64,000 nucleotides of DNA, taken from positions 186,001 through 250,000 of the forward strand of contig CALNHX010001049.1 in the NCBI GenBank assembly GCA_940337035.1, in the 5' to 3' direction. This DNA comes from Agriotes lineatus (taxonomy: Eukaryota; Arthropoda; Insecta; Coleoptera; Elateridae). Within the stretch, counting starts at the first letter, position 1. Every line of letters begins with the position of its first letter. Under the pieces are notes generated by a model. That model saw only the letters and a list, made by a program, of their open reading frames with translations. It did no database searches and was not told the origin of the DNA. Both the position numbers and the translations under genes were made by a program. Of this stretch, positions 12,230-24,539 are shown in pieces.

Positions 12230-13510
12230 TGTGTAACGTATTAAATTTTTTCTGAAATTTCTCTTTAAACATTTTAAAAATTAAATTCTATCGCATCACG
12301 GCGCACGGTGAATGTGACCGGTCACCGAGGTAAAGTGAATTACAAATGATTAGTCTTGCAAAAATCTCAAAAGTGACTAGTCCTGAAAAGTGACACTTTT
12401 AAGATCAAACTGAGTCTTGCATGACCCTCTTTCTTAAGGATTTCAGGAAAATAAAGTATTTCTAGCCGAAAATGTACCAATAAAGACTGTTTCCGCATAA
12501 TTTTCTTCCACTACGCCAACGCTGCCTAGAGTGGCGGCTGGGCAATATTTGGTACAGCAGTTGTTATCGTCAAACTTCTTAAGCGGGCTGGTTCTCCAAA
12601 ACCCAAAATCGCGTAAACATTCAATGGCGTGCTATTTGTTGTAGGTGTTTTTAAACGGCAGGAATTTCAGTTGGTCGATGATATAAGGATATTTGTGCAT
12701 GTGAAGTTACACAGCTACCTATCAGGGATTCTTTCGCTACGAAAGTTGAGCTGTAAAAGTACCTTCCGTACTTGTAATCGTGGCGGCGACCGCGACGCCA
12801 TGACCTACGATGACAAAACCTGGAGCGGCTTGATGTTCTTCGAAGAAGTCTTCGGCAGCCTGTAGGATTCGTGAGTCACTTCTGACCGAAGTCTAAGGAT
12901 TCGCATCAAAGCGGACAAAGAACGATCTGGATGCGGGATTGGGAATCGCTTGTCACTTGAAGATCACGACGTAGAAAAATATGTCTGGGACGGTTTCGAA
13001 TATCGCTAGTTACCTGATTTATTAAACGTGTACGGCAGTGTAGAGCTTACTTCACTGAATGAAATGGGCTCATTGTTTAATATTCAAATATAATATGCAT
13101 GGGCGCAAACGTCACAAGTATACTTTGCATAGTTACAACAAAAGTGTTGCAACAGTAACCAGAAAACGGCAGGGCCTTAAGAGAATATATTAAGGAATCA
13201 AAGAAAGAACTACCGGAAATGAATATTCATGTACACTTTAATTATAATTATAAATGTAGTAAACATTAAGACTGCGAACACCGATTCCGAAAAAATAAGG
13301 CTCCACCAAGCTTAACAACTGCAGGAAAATGATGTTCCTATACACAGTTTAGAAAGATATTAACAACCATCATCAGCAAAGACTTACAAAGCGCACAGTC
13401 TCCTAGTATAGACTAGCAGCAAAGATTCAAGAAAGCAAGATAGATCACAGATACAGTAAATACAATGACAATTGAAATGGCTGTGAAATGACATCGAAAT
13501 GCATCTATTT
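12230..13510. other. Unassigned, with one GC-richer patch
   Basis: A patch at about 12740-12870 is GC-richer and open on both strands. On minus it has acceptor-like CCTACAG and donor-like AAGGTAC edges; on plus it encodes RGGDRDAMTYDDKTWSG. The strand could not be decided and no protein was recognised. The remainder shows nothing. Confidence 0.25.
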
Positions 13511-13513
13511 TTT

Positions 13514-14003
13514 ACTTCCTTTTACAATAAAGGAAGTATTGGATTTCAACAGATCTTCACGTTTTAGAGCCCCTGATCCCAAAAAACATATTTTTTTCAT
13601 TGGTCTGTGTCTGTCTGTGTGTCTGTCTGTCTGTGAACAGAATATCTCAAAAACGGAAAGAGGTATGGCGTTGAAACTTCTTATATAAGTTTTTTGTACT
13701 ATGTAGATGCGACAGCCAGCTTTTAAAGAAAATCTCATAACCGGAAGTAGGTGATTTTCCAGTTGAATACTTCTAAAATGGGTTTTTTTGTTTTCTTTAT
13801 TAACTCCTATTTTAAATAGACCACTCGGTATATTATTACATTTTTGAATTTAGCTTAAAATTTTAGAGAAAAATTGTTTCTTGAACTAACACTCTATTTT
13901 GTACAGTTTTTGTAAAGTTTTTAATTTTTGAAAATTTTTTACAAATGCTTAAAAATTTAAAATCAAATTTTTGGCTAATTATAAGATCACTGTAAAAGGA
14001 AGT
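13514..14003 (+). repeat. Short-TIR interspersed repeat, copy 1
   Basis: It starts with ACTTCCTTTTACAATAAAGG, itself part of a local palindrome, and ends with ACTGTAAAAGGAAGT, so the two ends form a ~13-bp inverted repeat ACTTCCTTTTACA. A TCTG microsatellite lies at about 13600-13634 and is followed by AATATCTCAAAAACGGAAAG. The body aligns with the copy at 32967-33640. It has no coding capacity and looks like a non-autonomous DNA element. The superfamily is not determined. Confidence 0.75.
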
Positions 14004-14329
14004 TGTGTGCGTGTATCATACCAGATTTGTATTGACTACAATCAGGCGCTTAATAGATTGTAGGATTTTGATAAATGAACACAACACACTCTTGCAATCA
14101 ATACTATATAATAAATCAGAGGTTACACTTTGTCACAAGAAACATTGTTAAGTCATTTTGCGGTTGTAGATGCTTAATCGCATTTCACGCCTTTAGGGCA
14201 ACTTGTTGCTATGTCAAAACCATTTTCAATCTTTCCGCACATTTGAGTCAGGTCATTTTGGTATTTTAAATAGCCACCTAGGCTTTAGGGCAGCGTGCTC
14301 GTATGCTAAACCCTTTTAGTTCTTTATTT

Positions 14330-15900
14330 GGCTCCATCGCCTAATACCAGAATCATGATTTCGCACATATTTGGCCCCAAACGCAGCATTTCTCGTCGGT
14401 TGGAGCCCCCCTCTGATGGCGCTTTGGCAGCCGAGCGTATCGCTCTCAAGAATTCCGAATCTTCTAGAAAACACGCCGTTGTGGCGTGATATCATGACGC
14501 CGGCATTAATTTGTTTCATTTTATCGCCTTGCGATTGGCTGCCGAGGTTTAGTCACGTGGGGACGCGACCAAGGTGACCTGTGGCAGCGCTTTCCTCTGG
14601 GCATTCAGCCGAGAGCCGTCGATCGAGTAAGAGGTCGGATAGTGTGTGAGTTCGTACGGCGCTCCCGCCCTTGGCGGGGGCGTCAGCCTTTTTCCCGGCG
14701 AGTGCTGCTTCAGCATTTATGTGACAAACGTTTTCGCCTTAAGTGGCGGTTGACCGCAGCCCGTTGCAGAGAACGCTCGTGTGGTGGTTGTGAGTGTGAG
14801 TTTCGAATTGTCTTCGGCGTAGCGTGGGTGTTTTTGGGCCCAGTTCCTGCTTCCGTAAGTAAGGGGTCGTGCCCCCTTCATCTCGACCTACGAGGATCTG
14901 TCCCGCAGAACGAAAGTGGCCCATTTTTCGTCGTCCCGTCGTACGCGTCTTGACGCGTCTCACGTCGCCATTGTGGCGGATGTGCACTCATCCCTATAGC
15001 CGTCGAACATCGAAGGTACCTGCCACCTAAGACTGCAGCCTGTCGCAACTCAACTGTACCAGGCTCCCTTACCGCCTACATATTAAGGTATGTGTCCTTG
15101 AACTGATTACCGCTGTGAACGCGAGCGAGCCGTCACATCTCTGGTGCCTACAGGCACTGTCGTCATAACTATCCATGTCGCGAGTGCTAATTTGATCTTT
15201 GCTGTTCGCTGCATAAGGCGTCGCGCCAGCATATTTGTACTCATTACTGCTCATTACTGTTCATTACTGTTTATTACTGTTCAACATCTGTCGTTAAGTT
15301 TAGAGCGCGCGCCAGCTGGTGTCCTTAGTTAGAATCCATTTATAGATATAGTGCGACGCACTCTGCTGCCCCATTGTAAACCCGTTAGTCAATACATGAT
15401 TTGTTAGCTAAGGGAACTATTGTTTTGTTTCGACTTGTGCATGTTCTGTTTCAGATAAGCGCCCCCTTCATTGTACTGATTATTGTGCGACGGAACGAGC
15501 GAGCTTTGAGCGTACAGGTGGGTAAGACAGCTGCGTAGTCGCGGTCGGATTGACACCTAATTACAATCCTTGCATAAGGCAATCCCGAAATTGTTATTTG
15601 ACCTTGCAATTCTTGAGTAATCCTATCGGCGGAGTATTTTGCGTGCTTCGCTCCCGTCTAACCGTCCAGGCCCGGTTAGCCGGGTTAAGACAGGCTTGGT
15701 GGCGCCCTAATAATTTCGACATACCCTATATATATATTATGCCACAACACGCTTGCCCAGAACGTATCGTGTGACTCACGCCCGACTCCCTGAGCGTTCC
15801 AGCCGTGGCCTATCAGCCTATTTCGAACCGATTTCAGGGCAAGTGTGCCAGTTTTTCAGGACTGATTCCGTGGTGCGATGCTCACCTTGGGTGGGTGTCG
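14330..15900 (+). other. GC-rich block, possible LTR fragment
   Basis: A ~1.6-kb CpG-rich block stands out from AT-rich flanks. A possible LTR start TGTGGCAGCGC lies at 14579. TGGCGCCC at 15700-15707 matches the first eight bases of the tRNA-Lys primer-binding site common in retroelements, but the following bases do not continue the match. A four-unit 10-bp repeat lies at 15241-15282. Two overlapping GC-rich open frames on opposite strands (14642-14953 plus, 14739-14987 minus) show no recognised domain. No gag or pol follows, and the second LTR was not found. A promoter or CpG island of a host gene is an alternative. Confidence 0.35.
15241..15282 (+). repeat. 10-bp tandem repeat (TCATTACTGT)
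   Basis: Four consecutive 10-bp units of TCATTACTGT, with one or two substitutions, lie inside the GC-rich block. Confidence 0.85.
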
Positions 15901-17920
15901 TAAAGTTCTTTTAATACCGTAACAACATTTAAAGAAATATGGCCTCCATTGCATCAATGTTTCACTTTTTTCTGCTCATGCGTAGCCAATCAATATACCA
16001 ACAAAGTCCATTCGATTAAAAAAAAATATTACGGAGAGTTAAGAAATGACAGCAAATGAAAAAATCAGAGACAAGGTTACGATCGAAAAAGTGGCGTTGC
16101 AGAGTAATTCTTAAGATCAACGTTTTCAACATAGCTTTAGAAGTAACAATCACAACGATATACAGTAAATCAGAAAATCAATATTTTTTGCATTTCTTCA
16201 TCGCTCATACAAACTAAAAGTTGCTGACTTATCAACTGCTACTGAAGCATTTTCTAGTACAATGCAATATTTACTTACTAAATATGTCACTGTTAATTTT
16301 ACGATTTAAATTTTTGTGTTGAATAGGTTTGTTCATAATTAAACTAAAAACAGCATGTAATGTATTTCGTAGATTGGAAGGGAAAACTTCGTTCCCCTTG
16401 TGAATTACACTATTGCTTGAATACATGCAAGTGTCGCCTAAATAGATAAATAGATTTTCAATATAGATGCAATTTCTTTAACTGAACTAGATGCATTCTC
16501 TTCTATTAACTAAAGTGCATTTTCTTAAAAATTTAACTTTATTTTGCGAAAACCCACGAATTAGACAAAGTCAACCCATATTCTGAAACTTTTTAGCAAA
16601 TGCTTATTTAAAACAATAATTTTACGAAGGGAATACTTCTCTTCCAAGCCTCTCTTTTTGGATTTTTTAAGTTTGTCGACGTATTTTGAACCTTTTTGTT
16701 GTTCTAAACCCAATCATATATGGAAAGCGAAGATGTAGGAAAGTATTAATTCCTAAATACGTATTATATTATCGATATCAAGAAATATATAAGTTTGCCG
16801 ACGTTCTAATTATTCAAAACATTTTACTACCTTCAAATTGAGTGGAATTACTGTGTGGCGAACTTAATGATGAAACGGGATTTGTCATAGACGTTTAATT
16901 GTAGCACCAAAATCAATCTGTCGGCAATGTTTCACGTACAGTGAAAAAGCAACTTTCAAAAAGTGAACTACGAAGCGTAGTACATATTGTAGTGATAGGT
17001 CAATCCGATATAAATAAATAATGTGGGAATATTACACAAATCACTAGTTAGTTTTAATAAGTATTCCATGTTGTATGTCATGGCTTATTAAGTATTATGC
17101 TCTGTAACAATTATTTGCAAAGTAAATGGTTTATTGCCTACCTATTTTATTAATTGGCAACCAAATTTAAATTAATGCTCCGGCTTAGCATGAGAAAACT
17201 CAAAATACCAGGGTTAGGTCGTAATATCCAGTATAAAATTTACTTTTGAGTATGACTTTTACACTTGTATGGCAAACGCCCAACTTTCTGCCAGCCAATG
17301 ACAGTTTAACCTCTAATTGAGGGCAAAATCAAAAATGATCGAAACACACTAAAACCAAGCAACAATTTCACCTCAGGTAATTATTAGCAATGTAATTAAT
17401 GAGTCAAGTAGTATGGCTAACTTGTTTTGTTTCTTTCCTGACGTAATATAAGACGCGAGTTCTCAATTGTTTTGCTTCCTGCTTTGTGAATCCAAATCCG
17501 CCGATCGTAAAATCAAGGGAAGCCAAGCTTGTAATTATTCTCTGGAACATGGAAAGCTGGCAATCGAGTTCCCTAGAAAATTGAAACAGTTCAAAAAACC
17601 AATCAGTGGTCTATATAAATGCAGAAAAAAAAAGAAGCTGTTGTTGCTCATTAGTAGTCCAAAAGGTTGGATGATGAACAACAAATACTACATTGAAATG
17701 TTGAGAAACTTATCCCACCGCTTATCCCATATTATTATTAAGGACACCTTAGTAGTCACTCCTAAGCTTTGCTAAGCTCCTTGCAATTTCTGAATGTGTC
17801 AATGTTATTTTATCTTACTTGTAATATTCGGACGCACCCCGCTGGCTTTAAACCGGCAGGGTAGCGAAAACGCGTTAACGACTCTACTACGACACTGTCC
17901 CGAGTGCAGAAAGACGTGGG
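15901..17920. other. AT-rich stretch, nothing recognised
   Basis: No repeat or homology was recognised. A 102-codon open frame from a TTG codon at 17467 is basic and Lys-rich, and its composition gives no support for it being a gene. Confidence 0.4.
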
Positions 17921-17925
17921 AGCTA

Positions 17926-18266
17926 TTAACAAGCCAGAAAAGGGTGAACCATTACGGGGATAGTAGGAGTGCCGTTTTGAAGCACTTTTATCGGCTCATG
18001 GTGCAATATTACGGCTTTTGGCTGGACTTCATTCACTTCCTTGGCACCAAATTGAATGGAAGTTGTAACTGCTTCTCTCTTGGTATATTGAAGAGCTTCA
18101 TTGTCGGGTCGTTCAAAATTTAGAAGCGTTTCTCGTACCTTGATAGATATGAACCCATTCCCATCCGAATTGCTGGTTTCTACATACACCTCGATCTTCC
18201 TACTCGAGCCACGGCCGCTGATCTCATTCCATTGTCCCGAATACTGTTTCAAGCTGAAGGTCTTCA
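17926..18266 (-). CDS. Candidate 3'-terminal coding exon, unknown protein
   Basis: The minus strand is open for about 113 codons with a mixed, protein-like composition and better GC content than its flanks. The peptide includes YSGQWNEISGRGSSRKIEVY, SNSDGNGFISIKVRETLLNF and NEVQPKAVILHHEPIKVLQ, and ends VMVHPFLAC followed by TAA. A pyrimidine-containing acceptor-like ATCATAG ends at about 18267, so the exon may begin there; the frame itself stays open further, to about 18375. I do not recognise the family. It could be a terminal exon of a host gene or a processed fragment. The plus-strand open frames here (17794-18123, 18101-18331) overlap it and are taken as its shadows. Confidence 0.4.
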
Positions 18267-18383
18267 CTATGATAGTCGAAATCAGCCATAGAATCCCTGT
18301 TTGTCGTGCAAGTATATTATCCTTAATTTGAGATGCTATATTTACGGCGATTTTGTTTGTAAAAGTCGTTTGTGTAGCTTACG

Positions 18384-18450
18384 TAGGTGGCATAAGTAAT
18401 CGTAGTCTAAGGAACACATGGTTTGAGTCCTTCCTCGCCTGGGAGTCTAA
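18384..18450 (+). repeat. Probable tRNA-derived SINE head
   Basis: A box A-like TGGCATAAGTA at 18388-18398 and a box B-like GGTTTGAGTCC at 18420-18430 are spaced as in RNA polymerase III internal promoters. No folded tRNA acceptor stem is present, so a SINE head is more likely than a tRNA gene. The 3' end of the element was not delimited. Confidence 0.4.
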
Positions 18451-20940
18451 ACGCAATTTGTTACGTTGGCTGGTATACGAACTTACGCTCACCTAGAATG
18501 CACTGCCGTGACGTCACCTAGATATTAAGGAATTTCTCTGCAGTAAATTGATAACAGGACTTCTCCGGCTGACCTCCGCAGACTCTCCTGTAATTTGTGT
18601 ATTGAATATAGTTGTATCAGATAACACCTTGTTTACTTTAATTATTAAGCAAAATGCAGTTACGCTTTCAGAAATTATAACACTTCAAAATACATGAAGG
18701 CAAATGTATCTAGGGAAAAAATGAGAATGTCGCGCGGATTAAGAAGAATGCTACGTACATTTGAGTACACAAATTGCGAAAAGTAAATGGCGCGCATAAA
18801 TAAGGCTGTAACTGCCCTAGGGGTGCATTAAAGAAAACTAAGGCGCTATTGTTCTAAAATAGATACTTATCTTTGTGGAATATGGCCGCATAGTTACTAA
18901 GGGAAGATGATAGAGAGGAATTTGCAGTTGTCTACGAAAATAACTCAGTGTCTAATTAACGGAAAATAAGGACAAGGCTACAGTAAATCGGTTAAATATC
19001 TTGACTTGGCTATGATAGAACACGTACCTTAGTTTCATATGGGTAACCAGATTTAGTGGAAGGAATATGGTTTTACAGTGACTACACTGCGATGATAATT
19101 TTTTCAGCTGCTTTTATCCACGAGATTGGATTTTTCTTTTTAATTATTGGAATTTTAATTTGATTTGTATTAGTGTGTCCACGAAAGAGTCTAGGCATTT
19201 ATAACACTCGAACTTTGAATGAATGGGGCTATCTAAACTCAAGTTTGTTGCTGTAATCACTCCTATCAGTTTGACCCAAAATCTCCCGAACCAGCGCCTA
19301 TGAGTTTTTAACTATACTTAAATCTGTTTACATGATCATATGGGTGACTCTAGAATTTAAATTTAAATTTAATATATACTTCAATATGTTACAGGAAATT
19401 CTCGAAACGTTTCCGTCTTTGTACAGAAAATAGGCTGTGGTATTCTTTAATCTCTATAATTTAGAAATGAATTCTTCGTTTAATCGAGCACCCTCCAGAT
19501 CAAAGCTGTGAAAGAGGAAAAATCTGCCGAATTTTCCTCCAGCGACTTAATACGGAGTTTAGTTCATTTTGGGCGCAAACGAGGTTAGTTAATACCTAAA
19601 GCGATTAAGTTCAGTCGCGCTGCTTCATTATACGCCGACTCCTCGGTTATCGCACACAATTATATGAAGGATTCGCTTTTAATTCAAGTTTTCAAGTGCT
19701 ATATATTAAATTCTGTATACCTTCCACCTCGTCGCCGCGAACACGGAATTATTGTATCAACTTCAGCCCCAGGATATCCACGTTGCTGCGGATTTCGCGC
19801 GGCGGCAATAAATTGCAGACTTTAGCTTCTGTGCTGTATGTGTATTTTTGAAGTAGACAGTATTAGCATCCGTGCGGAGTGTGCAGTTACACCGTAAATA
19901 ATGGCGATTTTATCCCTTCTGACTATTAAATTACGGACGGGCGACTTCCGGCATAAATTCCAATTAATTTGAGTAAACGCTGAAATAAAACGCGAACTAA
20001 CTTATTTAAATCTGACGTTATGGGGTATAATCGTTTTATGGAATCGCATTTTATTGTGTTATATGCTCGCCATTTCAGCGCTCCGCGGGACCTTTTTGCA
20101 GCGCAGCGGTTGAACTAACAAACTGGTTCTTGGTAATTGGGGCTCATATTCAGGAGTTTCGTATAACCGCGTTAAATTGCAACGCGGTAAAAAATATTCC
20201 GGAAAATTGGGAGGGATTCGGATGCATTTATTGTTATTTGTGTCCTAAAAGACGGAAAATTGCAACAAATATTGACCTCGATGAACTGGAGGGCAAAAAA
20301 GGAAAGAACCAAGACTCCGCGTAGAAATAAATCCAACGGTCGGGTACATTGCTGCAGGGAACCAAGAAATAGCAACAAACGACAAAATATACAAAGGTAG
20401 AAGACCAGTAATATGTTCCTGAAAAACACAAAAGATGTTGAGTAGAAAGGAAACAAAAATAGTAAATTAGCAGATTCAGAAAGAAGATAAATGTTATAGC
20501 AAACGTCTTACATAATCTAGCACATAGGCAAAAATTTCGAAACACGCTTTGATTAACTATTTATATGGGCATAACGTTTGTCCCATAAGTTTTGAGAAAA
20601 AATATTAACAGCTATATTTTATGTTGCTTTAGTTTTATATTAAATTCAAGGACAAGTAATTATTTCTACAGCTACATTTAATAGATTTATATACTTAAAC
20701 TACGGATAATGGTTCATATTCTTCAACTCCAACCAGATTGAAAGCATTTTTCCTATAATAAGCTACAACGGATTTTTTTCTCTAAACTTACGGGTCATAC
20801 GTTATACGCAAAAGGAAAATTGCAGCGGCATGGCTATAATACCATCGGAAGCAATATTATTCCAAACGAAAACTAGAAACACACAGTGCATGATAATAAA
20901 AACCTTTTTTTCTATTTTGCGTTTAGAATAACTCCATTTT
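18451..20940. other. Unassigned sequence
   Basis: No transposon protein, RNA gene or tandem repeat was recognised. Overlapping minus-strand frames near 20172-20545 are Phe/Cys-rich readings of A-rich sequence and are not supported. Confidence 0.4.
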
Positions 20941-20942
20941 AG

Positions 20943-20966
20943 CACCCAAATGACGTCATTTGGGTG
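20943..20966. promoter_or_regulatory. Perfect 24-bp palindrome centred on TGACGTCA
   Basis: The twelve bases from 20943 (CACCCAAATGAC) are followed by their exact reverse complement. The centre is TGACGTCA, the CRE/ATF consensus. It lies about 200 bases upstream of a piggyBac transposase fragment and may be part of that element's subterminal region; a function as a binding site is only a possibility. Confidence 0.5.
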
Positions 20967-21174
20967 TTAGAATAAGTAGTTGGTGTGCTAGAATAGACTA
21001 GTAAAATTTACTGCATTGATGTTGGTAGCGTTGAACTGTCAACTGGCATATGCGAAAATCAACAAAACTGACGTTTCAAATTAATTTTTCTTCAAAACCA
21101 CCGCAAAATTCCCTAGATTTAAAATTTTTATTTTTTAATTTATAAAATGGTATAAAGCCGCAAAATAGAAAAGA

Positions 21175-21561
21175 ATGGCCGCATACTGTGTATCCTGGAA
21201 AAGTAGAAGATGGTGGATGAAGCTATTTTATTACTTTCTGGATGCTAGTATTGTAAACGCTTTTATTTTATACCAGGAAACTATGAAAATAAGACACCCT
21301 AGAACCAAACGAATGAGCCATTTACAGTTCAGGTCCAAACTAGCAAACCAGCTGATTGGACACTTTTCAGCTAAAAAACGGCCTGGTCTACCACCGGCTG
21401 GAGAAAGCAATAGAACTGGTGCACACTTGGCACGGAAGACGACAATGAGAAGATGCAATAATTGCAGTAAACAGAAAAGGCAAAAAAGAACAAATATTGA
21501 GTGTAGTGAATGCGAAGTGGCATTGTGTATTGGCTGTTTTATACCATTCCATTCTCAATGA
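21175..21561 (+). pseudogene. piggyBac-like transposase, C-terminal fragment
   Basis: The reading frame carries the two landmarks of piggyBac C-termini in order. First is RRWWMKLFYYFLDASIVNAF (residues about 11-30), matching the conserved RRWW...FY.LLD....NA.ILY segment. Second, after a basic linker, is a cysteine-rich module: RRCNNCSKQ at about 91, then CSECEVALCIGCF and FH, like the family's zinc-binding C-terminal domain that binds DNA. The 128 residues compare with ~550-600 for a full protein; the RNase-H-like DDD core is missing. ATG at 21175 may only be the first Met in a truncated frame. The frame ends with a natural-looking stop. No TTAA-bounded ends were found. Confidence 0.8.
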
Positions 21562-22190
21562 TTGCAAATAATTGCATATGGTTATTATAATTATTATTGG
21601 AATGTAGTATTACATAGTTATATAGATATTAGTGTAATGTAATTATAATTCTTATATTTTAGCTTAGCATAAGATAAGTGTAAAGATTAATTTAAAATGA
21701 TTAGAATAGTTATATTCTAGATGTAACTGGCTTTTTGACAATATATACATATATATTCCTATGTATCATATGCTATTCAATAAATGAGTAAGCATTTAAA
21801 TAAATAACTCGACAATATTATGAAGTGGCATTCCTGTTATACCAGTGAAAATTCACAATATGTTTTGGCTTGGTTGCTCTTTGGTAGAAAGGTTTACCAG
21901 CATATTTTGGGAAAGTGGAAACGGATTTTTGAAAAAAAAAAGTTGTTTTTCGGTTTCCTGGAATCTCAAAGAACGCATACGACATAAAATTTACATTTTT
22001 CCTCGTACAGTAATTTTGCACGTTAAAGGGTTAAGTGCCTTAGAGTAGCATTCATAAATTAGGAACTATTCCATAGCCATAGTACATGAAAATTATTTTT
22101 GACCATACTATAGTACAAACACAGGTAATATGATACCTAGTTTAATGTATTTATTAAATTTCCAAATTTATTTATATAACTAGATGTAGG
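21562..22190. other. AT-rich stretch, nothing recognised
   Basis: AT-rich sequence follows the piggyBac fragment, possibly including its 3' end. No terminal repeat could be assigned. Confidence 0.4.
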
Positions 22191-22194
22191 TATT

Positions 22195-23215
22195 GGAAAA
22201 AGTTCTATTCCACATGTGAATCTAGCAATTTATCCTTTCGGAGAAATAATTTCTTCTGATGGATAAAATGTCTCTTTATTCACTTGTACCACACATAACT
22301 ATTATACTGTCAATCCACAAAGTCATTATGAAAGCCGTCACCGAAAGCAGAGTTATCGTATGATCTTATGGAATTCATCACCAAATAGTGAAGAATGACT
22401 TACAATGGTATTCACATAAGTTACTAATGTTTCATAAAATATTACTAGTGGATAATGATGCACACTGCACAGCTTATATACTATCAATCGACACAATCAT
22501 TATGAAAGCTTTCACAGGAAGTGGAATAGGCTCACCAAGAAGGACCGTAAGAATCTTATGAATCTTACCACCAAATAGTGAAGAAGGACCTCCAATACTG
22601 TCAATGTAGGTTGCGATTTATTACTGCTTAATCGTATTACGAAGCGTTTACGCTGTCGACCCTCAAAACTAATTATCAAAGCCGGCACAGAAGATAGTGT
22701 TGACGTATAGGAGTTGATATAAAACAGTGAAGAAGGACTTCCACTTCCACGCATTAAGTTGCAGGCTCTCCATGAATTATTACTAGTGGATGGTAATGGG
22801 ACACTCCTATACTGTCAACCCACAAACTCATTACTAAAGCTTTTACAGCAAGTAGAGTAATCGTATGTGACTTGCCATCAAATTCCGTAGAAGTATCTCC
22901 AATGATATTCATATAGGATGCGAAGTTTCTATAAATTACTACTGGTGGAAATTTTTAACGATAAAGTCATAAAAGTTTTCATAGGGCATAGGCCTATCGT
23001 ATGGGACTTACCATCAAATAGTGAAAAATTATCTACAATGGTAACCTTTCTATGAATTATTGCCAGGGATTGTAATAGAAAGCTTGTATGCTCTCAGCCC
23101 ACAAAGCTATTATACCAACTTCCAGAGGAAGGAAGATTATCAATGATATACAGATAAGATTCAGACTTTTCAGGAATTATTACAGCAGTGAATGGTAATA
23201 GGTTTTACAAACCAG
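22195..23215 (+). repeat. Diverged tandem satellite, unit ~140-175 bp, about 6 units
   Basis: A recurring CAA.CCACAAA..CATTAT.AAAGC anchor appears at about 22311, 22485, 22657, 22815, 22958 and 23095. Each unit also carries versions of ATCGTATG, ACCATCAAATAGTGAAGAA, CTCCAATG and TATGAATTATTACTAGTGG. Units are heavily diverged from one another, and spacing shrinks from 174 to about 140 bases, so the array is old. No coding sense is visible. Confidence 0.85.
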
Positions 23216-24055
23216 CCGGATGATGATGATTTGCAACACGCACATTTCCAGTAGGGTGTTGCCAGTACTCACACGGTTTTAGCAACATTGGATTATATAC
23301 GTCGGTTTTATGATAATCATTTATAATAGACCAAGGTTTTAAAGAGGAGTTGTCTGCTAGATTTCCATGCTTCCGTTGAATTTTTTTCTTCTTGTGCACC
23401 TAAAAAAAATCAAAATAGAAACATCCTTATGAAAGCCTGATAAAACGGCATACGGAAACATGTGTCAATATAATTGTAAAACACTGTTTTACACTATGAA
23501 ACAAAGACTATGCATTGTCTATGTCTAATCTATAACATTTTGTAATGATAGGTAAATATTGATACATTTATTTAAGAGTATATAGTTGTAGGACAATAGC
23601 AGCCAATGTGCCCTTGTTAAAGGAGTTATGTAATATGGAATCAGAATTTTTACGTTCTTGTTTTTAAGGTAAAATGTCAACAGATGAGAGTATTGTTTAT
23701 GGTAGTAGTTAAGACATGCATTTGAGAATAACTGCATTCCCCATTATTCGCACACGACCATGTAATTTTGGTTTAAGGTAAAGATATACATTTACATAAT
23801 GAAGGTAAAGCAGGAATTCGAAATGGAGTTAATAATACTGCAATTCTGCAATGTTCCGCCGTGCGGAATAGACGCACTCGAATTTCTGTGTACCGTACAA
23901 TTATTTCGTTTAATAGTCCTCACATTCTTAAAAGAACGAAACAGTTTTTGGATATTGGATTTGCTATGTTGGTCACGGGCAGTGAAGAAAAAAAAATTTA
24001 GCATGACTGAGTTGGACAAACATGGAAGTACCAAACCTGATTAATATTATTGTTA
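23216..24055. other. Unassigned sequence
   Basis: No homology was recognised. Two frames of ~80 codons on opposite strands at 23792-24044 overlap each other and neither is supported. Confidence 0.35.
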
Positions 24056-24059
24056 TTTG

Positions 24060-24510
24060 AATACTCTTACTCAGGTTTGGATTCTTATTCAAATATCTGG
24101 TATTAAATCTACTTTAGGTACTACCTACAGACCACCTAAGTGGATTGTAAATTATTTTTGGATGAATTGAAAACGGCAATCTCTATGAACTTGCCTTGTG
24201 TTGATAAAATTGTATGGCTTGGTGATTTTAGTATTGATGTACTAAAAGCCAATACCATATCTTCTACCCATTTGCAAGGTTTCCTGGAATCACTTGGTTT
24301 GACAGAGATTATTGAAGAGCCGACAGGTTTAACAGACAAAACTGCGTAATTTATTGACTTTAACACTGTATCTGACGAGTCGATGGTTATTGATTGTGGT
24401 ATAGTTGCCTGTCATTTATCGGATCATGATATGATTTACTGTGGCATTGTTCTGAAGGACTCTAAAACAGCGCCCAAACTGATAACTTTTAGTAATATAA
24501 AATAATTAAT
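24060..24510 (+). pseudogene. LINE endonuclease domain fragment
   Basis: The fragment starts with GTTYRPPK in one frame, shifts, then runs from about 24150 as FLDELKTAISMN, VDKIVWLGDFSID, LQGFLESLGLTEIIEEPT and, after a stop at about 24347, FIDFNTVSDESMVIDCG and HLSDHDMIYCGIV. This is the order of the apurinic-type endonuclease of jockey/CR1-like LINEs: YRPP, then LGDFN (Ser replaces Asn here), then the catalytic SDHD. The enzyme nicks target DNA to prime reverse transcription. A frameshift near 24145 and the stop make it a relic; no reverse transcriptase follows. Confidence 0.75.
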
Positions 24511-24539
24511 ACCCTTCCATGATTTCTTCAGAATAACCA

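Noticed and set aside
13505..13738. Opposing ORFs at the TCTG repeat
   Set aside because: They are created by the microsatellite and lie inside a non-coding repeat that has a second copy at 33 kb.
17467..17775. 102-codon plus-strand ORF
   Set aside because: It starts at TTG, has an AT-driven Lys/Leu composition and no recognised motif; such lengths occur by chance in 64 kb.
20172..20545. Overlapping minus-strand ORFs of 94 and 103 codons
   Set aside because: Phe/Cys-rich readings of A-rich plus-strand sequence without homology; two frames compete for the same bases.
22195..23215. A CRISPR array
   Set aside because: Units are ~140-175 bp, diverged throughout and without short identical repeats; the window is eukaryotic.
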